Shown here piece after piece: positions 23,823 through 30,909 of a DNA stretch of 64,000 nucleotides. A program made the translations under genes and the position numbers. Position 1 is the stretch's first letter, and every line of letters begins with the position of its first letter. Origin of the DNA: Clostridia bacterium (lineage in GTDB: Bacteria > Bacillota > Clostridia > Oscillospirales > Acutalibacteraceae); NCBI GenBank assembly GCA_017465465.1, contig JAFTWE010000028.1, forward strand, positions 35,672-99,671, written 5' to 3'. Under the pieces are notes generated by a model. It made no database searches. It was given only the letters and a program-made list of their open reading frames with translations, and was not told the DNA's origin.

Positions 23823-26300
23823 ATGTTACTTAAATATAAAGAAACTGAATATAATAATAAAATTGAATATTTACGAAATAACGGCTATACCGTTAATAAT
23901 GTTGCCCTCGATTACGAGGACTTTACAACAGATGTTGAAAACCAAACTTTATTTGCCGAGTTTCAGTTGCCAAACGGGGGAAAGAGTTATAAAGATTATT
24001 CGGCAATTGTGGCTTGGTCAAATTATCTTGAAAATGACGATGCATCTGTTGAGCGAAGCTACAGCGGTATGCCCGTTCCGATTACATTTACTGCCGATAA
24101 CAACGGTAATCCCGTAATCTGCAGTTATGTGTTTGAGGACACAGCAACCGAAGGCATAGTCAGACTCACAATCACCATAACAGGTACAATGGAGCACACT
24201 GATGCAGATTTCAAGTATTATATCGACAACCTCAGGGGGCTTATGTTCATCGAAGGGGATGAATGTACCCTTGACCCTGATGTGTCATTGGTTGTTCCCA
24301 ATCTCGAAGCATTTTTTGCTCAGGTAAATGCAACCCAAACCTTCCAGCTTGACCTCACAACCAAAACCAGGCTCTTATCATTGGGGGATGATGAAGAGTT
24401 TTCTGCTTGCAGATGTTTTGAAGTAATTCCCGAAAAAAATCCGGTTGATGTTGCCGGGGCACTTATAGACGGTTCACATTACTATATAAATGAAAATGAG
24501 TATAAATTAGTGGACATTTCCAAAAAGATAAAACCGGATTTGGTGGGATTTGCATCTATTGAAGAGCTCGACGCAACGGAATTGTCTTTAGTCGCGGATG
24601 CCGCCAGAACAAACTCAAAAATTTTGAAAGATATTGTTGCAAACAGCTCACTTGTTTGTTTATACTTAGAGAAAGACAAAATTTTTCCAATTTGCGAAAG
24701 CTTGCCGCTTAAAAGCAATCTTCGTATTGAGGGCAATGGCTCAACCATTATGGCCAGTGCAATGAAAGCTGATGGCGAAACTTATACCAAGAAGGAAATG
24801 TTTATTATAGGAAATTCGGCTGATAGCTCCATCGTTTCCAATGTAACTTTCGAAAACCTGATATTTAAGGGTCGTTTTGACGGCAGTGATGTTGGAGTGG
24901 ATGACCAGTGTGTCAAAACTCTTTCCGAATATCCTTTGCTGAAAAACTTAAATTTCGAGAAAGTAACATTCACCGGTTTTAAATTTGCTGTTCATCCCGG
25001 CAGTATCAATAAAAATCGACCTACTGAAAGTAGCTGTTGGTCATTTAACAACTGTGTGTTTACCGAGTGTGCAACTCCGGCTATGTTGAGCTACATTGAT
25101 GATGTTTCTTTCACCAATTGCCATTTTAGTGCTTCATTGAGTGACAGGGAAACAGAACATTGCATCTATATTTCGGGCGGTACTTCTCACATCATAGTTG
25201 ATAACTGTCTGCTTGAGAATGCAATGGGCGCAGGCATTGTCAACAGTTGTGCAACAAATGCATTGAAAGAAAATGAAACGGTAGATAATCCAAGTGAAGA
25301 CCGAATTGAAACCGCTGAGTTGATGATGCGTAACAACAGGTTCACAAACAATCAAATCAGAAACTGTAATATGGGCATAATTATCGGTAATCCGTCTGAA
25401 AATATTTTAATTGAAAATATTTTTGTCACCAATGTTTCCAGAGCCTTAGTTTTGCAGAATTGTAAAAATGTAGTTGTCAATAATTTCAATGCATCAGGCT
25501 GTTCTTATTACGAATATATTCGCATGGACACAGAGGGGGATACTCATTGGGGCAGCGAGCCTAACGATTGGTTTGCTCTTGCTATTCGTGGCTATGTTCA
25601 GGCGAAAATCACCAACAGCTTCTTTAGCACTGGCGGTCTGATGTTCACTTGCTCGGAGTCATTCTTTCCCACAGACGGTTTAGGTGAACGAATTGAGGTT
25701 GATATTGATTTTGAGGATTGTGTTTTCCTGACCACTTTTTCCGAGTATTTAGAGAAAGAAGTAACCAAGGATGGTGTAACTACCATAGAATACACTCAGC
25801 CCGAGTGTTTCTTGGGTCTCGCTTGCAACTCAAAATATGATGCCTCTCAGCATTTCTATTATAACATTCTCTTTTCTCGTTGTCAGTTCCACATGAACTC
25901 CGAGAACAATGAAAACTCAATGATTTTGTTAAGAGGTTTTGCAGATGACAAATCTAAGTATTATTTCAACAACTGCCTTATTACATACCGCGACGGTAAC
26001 GGAAATCCTAATGACGATGTACCGGAATATGATGCTAACGGCAACTTGATTGACGCTATGCCAAAAAGCTATTTCATCAGCCCCTATGATGGAACCTATG
26101 CAGAAATAACAGGTTGTATTTTTTATAACAATCGTGATATATATCCGGAACTTAATAAAAAGTATGGATTTGTTAAGGTATCTCTTGAAAAAAATTGCAC
26201 GATATACGATAACACTAAATACGATCAAAAGCTTATCATAACCAATAATATTCCTTCTTCGGAGAATGAAGAAACAACAGAAGAAACTACAACAGAATAA
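23823..26300 (+). CDS. Parallel beta-helix protein without signal peptide
   Basis: 825 residues, not assigned to a known enzyme. The first ~300 residues are globular and acidic. From about residue 300 to 770 comes a right-handed beta-helix pattern: many short strands such as VSNVTFENLIF, LNFEKVTFTGF, SFNNCVFTEC, SFTNCHFSA, IIVDNCLLENA, MRNNRFTNNQIRNC, ILIENIFVTNV and VVVNNFNASGC, each about 22-25 residues apart. Pectate-lyase-like folds and phage tailspikes look alike in this respect. No signal peptide or membrane span is visible, and the C-terminus is a short Glu/Thr tail. AAAGGAG precedes the start. It is cotranscribed with the surface protein gene 23 bases downstream. Confidence 0.75.
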   Translation: MLLKYKETEYNNKIEYLRNNGYTVNNVALDYEDFTTDVENQTLFAEFQLPNGGKSYKDYSAIVAWSNYLENDDASVERSYSGMPVPITFTADNNGNPVICSYVFEDTATEGIVRLTITITGTMEHTDADFKYYIDNLRGLMFIEGDECTLDPDVSLVVPNLEAFFAQVNATQTFQLDLTTKTRLLSLGDDEEFSACRCFEVIPEKNPVDVAGALIDGSHYYINENEYKLVDISKKIKPDLVGFASIEELDATELSLVADAARTNSKILKDIVANSSLVCLYLEKDKIFPICESLPLKSNLRIEGNGSTIMASAMKADGETYTKKEMFIIGNSADSSIVSNVTFENLIFKGRFDGSDVGVDDQCVKTLSEYPLLKNLNFEKVTFTGFKFAVHPGSINKNRPTESSCWSFNNCVFTECATPAMLSYIDDVSFTNCHFSASLSDRETEHCIYISGGTSHIIVDNCLLENAMGAGIVNSCATNALKENETVDNPSEDRIETAELMMRNNRFTNNQIRNCNMGIIIGNPSENILIENIFVTNVSRALVLQNCKNVVVNNFNASGCSYYEYIRMDTEGDTHWGSEPNDWFALAIRGYVQAKITNSFFSTGGLMFTCSESFFPTDGLGERIEVDIDFEDCVFLTTFSEYLEKEVTKDGVTTIEYTQPECFLGLACNSKYDASQHFYYNILFSRCQFHMNSENNENSMILLRGFADDKSKYYFNNCLITYRDGNGNPNDDVPEYDANGNLIDAMPKSYFISPYDGTYAEITGCIFYNNRDIYPELNKKYGFVKVSLEKNCTIYDNTKYDQKLIITNNIPSSENEETTEETTTE

Positions 26301-26323
26301 CTAATAACTTAGGAGGTTATTTT

Positions 26324-28102
26324 ATGAAAAGAGTATCAACGAGAGTTTTATCTATTTTTTGTGTGTTAGTTTTGTTACTGTTAAGCTCAGTAACAAGCTT
26401 TGCCGCTTATGATTATCCTCTGCTTGATTTGGTCTTTACTTCTGCAGAAACCTTGTATGAAGAAACTGACGGTTGGTCAAGTAATAAGCTTGTTGGTACT
26501 GTTACTGTTGATATTCAAGAATCTGCAACAGACCTTAAAATGCACAGTTTTAGTGGTTGCGATAATTTAACCTCCGTTTATATTAATGTTGAAGACCCTG
26601 CATCAAATCTAAAAATGTATGGTGCCAGTTACTGTGATAGTTTAACTTCTGTAACAATTAAAAGTACCGGTAATGTTACAATTAAGGCTGGTGCTTTCAA
26701 AGGTTGCCTTGCTCTTGAAGAGGTGATTTTTGATGTAGAAGGAACTCTTACAATCGAAACATCATCTTTTGAAGGCTGTACGAAACTTAATGAAGTAGAT
26801 TTTTCTAACATAGGTAGTCTAATTCTTTATGGAGAGTATTGCTTTTTAGGCTCAGGCCTGAAAGAAGTTAATCTATTATCAAACTTTAGTTATGATTGTG
26901 ATGAAGAAGATAGGGAAAGTGCAGATTATGGCTTTTTCTTTAGTGGTTGTGAAAACTTAGAAAAATTCACTGCGGATATTGAAGAAATACCAGTTGGCTT
27001 ATTTTGGGCTAGCGATAACCTCAAAAGTGCGTATTTAACACAAAAAGTTGAAAAAATAGAGTGGTTAGGATTTGGAGTTTGTCGTGATCCTTCTACTTCT
27101 GCAAATAAATATTTACCACTTGAAGATCTGGTAGTTTACGGTTATACAAACTCCGCTACCGAGGAATATTGTGACGAATACGGCATCAAATTCATCCCCG
27201 TTGACAGTGCCGAATTTAACACAATAACCTCTTCTCAATCATCAACCGCCACAATCGGCACACCAACATCTGTAACACTCAGCGTAGCGGGATTCCCCGA
27301 AACAATTAAATTAGAAAATCCTTTAGGCTCTGAATTAACATTCGCCCGCGAGGACGCTGAAATTGTTACAAATGAATCAGGTGAAGAGTGGACAGTTAAC
27401 CTTACCCCCATGAGTGAAGCTGACACTTACACCGTCACTTCCGATTACGGACTTGCAGACTTGTGCTCAACCGATGAAATCACTGTTTATGCCAAAGAAG
27501 ATACAAGACCCCCTGTTATCTCAGTAGAAACAGTAACCCCCGCACCAATCGGTGAAACAGCACAAATCAGCGTAACCGTTAAAGGCTCACCCGAAGCAAT
27601 CCGCTTTGTTGATGAAAACACAAAAACAATAAGCAGAGAAAAAGCACAGATAGTTGAGAATGACGATAACTCCGAAACCTGGACAGTTAATCTCCTTGTA
27701 AACAGCGACGAACAACAATTTACGGTTTATGCAAAAGAAGAAACGGGCTGGTCAGAGCAAGGAACAGATTTCACCCTAAAGGCAAAGGTAATAGTTTATT
27801 CAACAGAAATTAAGGATTTCGCATTTGAAGAAAGCCTTGACGGAGTAATATACAACGGAGTGAACAAAATTACCCTCACCACCGCAAACGGTGTTTCAAA
27901 AGTTCAGTTTATGAAAGACGGAAACACCTGGACATATACTGAAAACAATTCTGAAGTTATAGAAATTGACGGCCAAAAATACTGGACAATCAGAATGAAC
28001 TTCTGTACCCTTGGTGATAACACATTTGACATAAGAGTAAGAAGCCCCAAAACAACCTTCGAATTTGCCGATGCATTAAATGTAACGGTGTATTCAAGAT
28101 AA
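26324..28102 (+). CDS. Secreted BspA-type leucine-rich-repeat surface protein
   Basis: 592 residues with a clear signal peptide (MKRVSTRV, hydrophobic core, cleavage near SFAA at about 28). Residues 65-260 contain LRR_5/BspA units: HSFSGCDNLTSVYI, SYCDSLTSVTI, GAFKGCLALEEVIF, SFEGCTKLNEVDFSN, FFSGCENLEKF. From about 300 there are two similar beta-sandwich segments (TATIGTPTSVTLSVAGFPETIKL and the later GETAQISVTVKGSPEAIRF) and a third divergent one. No LPXTG or dockerin follows. BspA repeats mediate adhesion in gut and oral bacteria. TAGGAGGT precedes the start, 23 bases after the beta-helix gene. Confidence 0.82.
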   Translation: MKRVSTRVLSIFCVLVLLLLSSVTSFAAYDYPLLDLVFTSAETLYEETDGWSSNKLVGTVTVDIQESATDLKMHSFSGCDNLTSVYINVEDPASNLKMYGASYCDSLTSVTIKSTGNVTIKAGAFKGCLALEEVIFDVEGTLTIETSSFEGCTKLNEVDFSNIGSLILYGEYCFLGSGLKEVNLLSNFSYDCDEEDRESADYGFFFSGCENLEKFTADIEEIPVGLFWASDNLKSAYLTQKVEKIEWLGFGVCRDPSTSANKYLPLEDLVVYGYTNSATEEYCDEYGIKFIPVDSAEFNTITSSQSSTATIGTPTSVTLSVAGFPETIKLENPLGSELTFAREDAEIVTNESGEEWTVNLTPMSEADTYTVTSDYGLADLCSTDEITVYAKEDTRPPVISVETVTPAPIGETAQISVTVKGSPEAIRFVDENTKTISREKAQIVENDDNSETWTVNLLVNSDEQQFTVYAKEETGWSEQGTDFTLKAKVIVYSTEIKDFAFEESLDGVIYNGVNKITLTTANGVSKVQFMKDGNTWTYTENNSEVIEIDGQKYWTIRMNFCTLGDNTFDIRVRSPKTTFEFADALNVTVYSR

Positions 28103-28109
28103 AACAAAT

Positions 28110-28138
28110 GAGCTGCAGGTAACACTGCAGCTCAAATT
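28110..28138. terminator. Bidirectional terminator
   Basis: Perfect 9-bp stem GAGCTGCAG / CTGCAGCTC (28110-28133), loop GTAACA, then AAATTTTT. It lies between the surface protein and the convergent XRE regulator. Confidence 0.8.
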
Positions 28139-28139
28139 T

Positions 28140-28517
28140 TTAGTCTTTTAAAAATTCATTTAAAATTTTCATAAAATCGTGCTTTTTTTCTTCATCCATC
28201 ATTTTAAATTTCAGAATCATAAGCTGTTCTTGCTTGTCAAACTTTTCAATAAGGGAGTTATAAGCCTTTTCGGGCTCATCCTTACTGCGCACAACCAGGG
28301 GAGCAGGGGGCGCAATTCCGCAAAGCTCATCTATGGTAACATCATAAAGCTTTGCTAAAAGCCTGAGCACGCTGAACGGTGGCTGAGCCGCACCGCTTTC
28401 ATATTTTGCAATAGAGGTACGGTCTTTATTTATAATCTCGGCAACGTCGCTTTGAGTCAGCTTTAAAATGCGACGGTAATTTTTTAAATTTTCTGTAAGC
28501 TTTATATTATTGCTCAT
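28140..28517 (-). CDS. XRE-family transcriptional regulator
   Basis: 125 residues. The N-terminal helix-turn-helix (LKNYRRILKLTQSDVAEIINKDRTSIAKYE, read as consecutive helices) is followed by LRLLAKLYDVTIDELCGI and then a C-terminal charged region rich in Glu, Lys and Met, probably a coiled coil for dimerisation (about 85-120). It is convergent with the surface protein and divergent from queT. Target unknown. Confidence 0.87.
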   Translation of the reverse strand: MSNNIKLTENLKNYRRILKLTQSDVAEIINKDRTSIAKYESGAAQPPFSVLRLLAKLYDVTIDELCGIAPPAPLVVRSKDEPEKAYNSLIEKFDKQEQLMILKFKMMDEEKKHDFMKILNEFLKD

Positions 28518-28591
28518 TTATATCACCTGTGTCGAATGATATCATATTTTGATTAAAAAAGCAAATAAAAGTTAAAATCTGCACTTTTGTC

Positions 28592-28620
28592 TTGCCAAAG
28601 AAAAAATATTGTGATAAAAT
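28592..28620 (+). promoter_or_regulatory. queT promoter
   Basis: TTGCCA (28592-28597), 17 bases, TAAAAT (28615-28620), just upstream of the preQ1 riboswitch. Confidence 0.65.
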
Positions 28621-28642
28621 TTCGTGGTATTCGTCTGAATAC

Positions 28643-28685
28643 GGTCAGTTCGTAACCATCCTGACCTAAAATAAAACTAAGGAGA
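28643..28685 (+). promoter_or_regulatory. preQ1-I riboswitch
   Basis: GGTCAG / CTGACC stem (28643-28648 with 28661-28666) closes a 12-base C-containing loop, followed by the A-rich tail TAAAATAAAACTAA that forms the H-type pseudoknot in preQ1 class I aptamers. The tail runs directly into the AAGGAG ribosome site of queT, so bound preQ1 should hide the site and lower translation. Structure and downstream gene agree. Confidence 0.85.
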
Positions 28686-28692
28686 ATGAAAA

Positions 28693-29196
28693 ATGAATAA
28701 GAAAACATCAACCATCTACCTTGTGCAGGCGGCTTTTATTGCCGCTGTGTATGTGGCATTGACCCACTTTCTTGAGCCGATTTCCTTTTCGGGCGCTCAG
28801 CTAAGAGTGGCAGAAGCGCTGACACTTTTGCCCGTGCTCACCCCTGCAGCTGTTCCCGGGCTGACAATCGGGTGCATTCTTGCGAACCTTTCAAGCCCAT
28901 ACGGTGTTGTGGATATTATCTGTGGCTCTGCGGCCACCTTGCTTGCGGCTCTTTGCACAAGAAAAATGCGGAATGTCAGATTAAAAAGTGTTCCCGTTTT
29001 GTCGGCGCTTTTTCCCGTGATTTTTAATGCGGTGATTGTGGGTGCCGAAATTTCTGCTTTGGGAACAGGCGGATTCACCTGGCCTGTTTTTGGGGCTACT
29101 GCGGCTTCGGTTGCCCTTGGTGAATGTGCGGCTTGCTTCGGCTTGGGTCTTCCCCTTTGCGCCGCATTGCAAAAGACTAAAATTTTTTATTTGTAA
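28693..29196 (+). CDS. queT: QueT-family queuosine precursor transporter
   Basis: 167-residue integral membrane protein with about five hydrophobic spans, the substrate-binding S component of an energy-coupling factor (ECF) transporter. SFSGAQLRVAEALTLLPVLTPAAVPGLTIGC is the conserved QueT segment read in two parts. It imports preQ0/preQ1 or queuine for queuosine in tRNA. The preQ1-I riboswitch directly upstream supports the assignment. AAGGAG is part of the riboswitch tail. No queuosine biosynthesis genes are adjacent. Confidence 0.92.
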   Translation: MNKKTSTIYLVQAAFIAAVYVALTHFLEPISFSGAQLRVAEALTLLPVLTPAAVPGLTIGCILANLSSPYGVVDIICGSAATLLAALCTRKMRNVRLKSVPVLSALFPVIFNAVIVGAEISALGTGGFTWPVFGATAASVALGECAACFGLGLPLCAALQKTKIFYL

Positions 29197-29205
29197 CGGA
29201 GATAT

Positions 29206-29643
29206 ATGAAAGTTTTTATTGATGCTGACGGTTGCCCCGTTGTGGATGAAACTGTTGACCTTTGCAAAAAATACGCCGTTGAATGCGTAATAATCTGCGA
29301 TACCGCCCATGTTTTTAATAAAATCGGAGTTACAACCGTTGTGGTTGAAAAGGGCGCAGACAGCGTTGATTTCAAGCTTGTAAATATGCTCTCAAAGGGC
29401 GATATTGCCGTAACTCAGGATTACGGACTTGCGGCAATGTGCCTTGCAAGGGGCGCTGTGCCGATTAACCAGAACGGCTTGATTTATAACGAAAAAAACA
29501 TTGATGAGCTTCTGTTTTCCCGCTTTGTTTCCAAAAAAATCCGTAGGGCAGGGGGCAGGCTCAAAGGTCCGTCAAAAAGAACTCCTGAGCAGGATGAAAA
29601 ATTTATCCGTACACTTGAAAATCTTTTGAAATCTGAAAATTAA
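29206..29643 (+). CDS. YaiI/YqxD-family (DUF188) protein
   Basis: 145-residue soluble protein. MKVFIDADGCPVVDE at the N-terminus and TQDYGLAAMCLARGA in the middle, with Asp residues placed as in PIN-like nucleases, identify the family. GGRLKGPSKRT near the C-terminus is also conserved. A nuclease role has been suggested from fold, but the biochemical function is not settled. It follows queT by 9 bases with a GGAGA site and is likely cotranscribed. Confidence 0.9.
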   Translation: MKVFIDADGCPVVDETVDLCKKYAVECVIICDTAHVFNKIGVTTVVVEKGADSVDFKLVNMLSKGDIAVTQDYGLAAMCLARGAVPINQNGLIYNEKNIDELLFSRFVSKKIRRAGGRLKGPSKRTPEQDEKFIRTLENLLKSEN

Positions 29644-29678
29644 ATCTTCGGCTTGGAGCAATCTGAGCCGATTTTTTA

Positions 29679-29731
29679 TTGACAAAATAAAAAGTGTGTG
29701 CTACAATACATTTAACAATTAGGTTAAATGT
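29679..29731 (+). promoter_or_regulatory. sdpRI promoter and operator
   Basis: TTGACA (29679-29684), 17 bases, TACAAT (29702-29707), immediately followed by a perfect inverted repeat ACATTTAAC-N6-GTTAAATGT (29708-29731). The palindrome covers the transcription start, the expected place for ArsR-family autorepression. Confidence 0.8.
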
Positions 29732-29747
29732 TAAAGGAGGTGAGGGT

Positions 29748-30038
29748 ATGGGACTTCAGCAAACACTTAAGGCATTGGCCGACCCAATCAGGCGCGAAAT
29801 TTTGAATATGCTCAAAGGCGGACGAATGTCGGCGGGTGAAATTACCGACCGCTTTGAGGTTACGGGGGCTTCAATTTCAAGGCATTTATCTGTGCTTAAG
29901 GATGCGGATTTGATACGCGACACCCGAGAGGGGAAGTTTATTTATTATGAGCTTAATGCCTCGGTGCTTGAAGAAATTATGCTTTGGATAACAGATTTGA
30001 AAGGGGAAGATAAAAATGTTGAACATCAGCAAAGCTAA
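29748..30038 (+). CDS. sdpR: ArsR-family autorepressor, SdpR-like
   Basis: 96-residue winged-helix regulator. ALADPIRREILNMLKGGRMSAGEI and the recognition helix ASISRHLSVLKDADLI match SdpR/ArsR proteins, and no metal-binding Cys pair is present. ATG 29748 follows AAAGGAGGTGA; the longer frame starting at 29694 runs through the promoter and operator. It overlaps the next gene by 23 bases. In Bacillus, SdpR represses sdpRI until toxin-loaded SdpI sequesters it at the membrane; the same logic is inferred here. Confidence 0.9.
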   Translation: MGLQQTLKALADPIRREILNMLKGGRMSAGEITDRFEVTGASISRHLSVLKDADLIRDTREGKFIYYELNASVLEEIMLWITDLKGEDKNVEHQQS

Positions 30039-30654
30039 GCTTATTATTACATCAATTATAACTTTAATTCCGATTTTGGTGGGGTTGATTTTATGGAATC
30101 AACTGCCCGATTCAATGGTAACTCATTGGGGAGTGGGCAATGTACCAAACGGCTGGAGCAGCAAAGCAATGGCTGTTTTTGGCTTGCCCGGGTTTCTTTT
30201 TATAATTCATTGGGTGTGCCTGCTTGCAACCAAAGCCGACCCTAAAAGCAAAGATATAAATAAAAAGCTTATTGACCTTGTGCTCTGGATTTGTCCGATG
30301 CTTTCGGTTTTGCTCGGGGGAGTGACTTATTCTTACTCGCTGGGATATAAAGTGAATGTTCAGGCAGTGGTTATGATTTTTCTCGGTGTGCTGTTTGTAA
30401 TAATCGGGAATTACCTGCCCAAATGCAAACAGAGCTACACTATGGGAATAAAGCTTCCGTGGACACTTAATGACGAAGAAAACTGGAACAAAACCCACCG
30501 TCTTGCAGGCAAGCTGTGGGTAGCAGGCGGTTTGATTATGATTGCAACTGCATTTGTTGCAGGCGCATTTGTTTCTGCTGCCGTGATTGCCTTAATGGTG
30601 ATTATTCCGACGGCGTATTCATATTTTTTACACAGAAAAAAGCTGAATAGCTGA
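30016..30654 (+). CDS. sdpI: SdpI-family immunity membrane protein
   Basis: 212 residues with six hydrophobic spans. PDSMVTHWGVGNVPNGWSSK near the N-terminus is the DUF1648 mark, and the later IGNYLPKCKQSYTMGIKLPWTLNDEENWNKTHRLAGKLW segment is the SdpI block. In Bacillus it protects against the SdpC toxin. No sdpC, sdpA or sdpB lies nearby, so this is an orphan immunity pair, possibly guarding against toxins of neighbours. It overlaps sdpR. Confidence 0.9.
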   Translation: MLNISKAKLIITSIITLIPILVGLILWNQLPDSMVTHWGVGNVPNGWSSKAMAVFGLPGFLFIIHWVCLLATKADPKSKDINKKLIDLVLWICPMLSVLLGGVTYSYSLGYKVNVQAVVMIFLGVLFVIIGNYLPKCKQSYTMGIKLPWTLNDEENWNKTHRLAGKLWVAGGLIMIATAFVAGAFVSAAVIALMVIIPTAYSYFLHRKKLNS

Positions 30655-30680
30655 GCAGGGCAAGGGCTTGACCCTGCCGA
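30655..30680. repeat. GC-rich hairpin resembling the one near 11336
   Basis: GCAGGG-CAAGGGCTTGA-CCCTGC directly after sdpI, similar in sequence to GCAGGGGCTTGCTCCTGC at 11336-11354. Both follow stop codons and lack a T run. They may be copies of a small dispersed hairpin. Confidence 0.4.
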
Positions 30681-30711
30681 TATATAAACACCTGTTGCAA
30701 AAATTCTGTAT

Positions 30712-30738
30712 GGGCCGCCATTGGCGGTCCGTTTTTTT
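30712..30738 (+). terminator. sdpRI terminator
   Basis: GGGCCGCCA / TGGCGGTCC stem followed by GTTTTTTT. The rest of 30739-30909 holds a likely recJ promoter (TAGAAT near 30857) and no gene. Confidence 0.82.
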
Positions 30739-30909
30739 GAAACAACTTACGGCGGCTTGCACAAAGCCTATGCAGGCAATGACCTGCAAAAATTGACCAA
30801 TTTGAATTCATCTTGCTTTTTTATTGCTGAAATATTGATTATTTTATTATTTAATGGTAGAATATATTGGTTAAATTGGATTATTATGTAATTTGAAAGG
30901 GTGAATATC

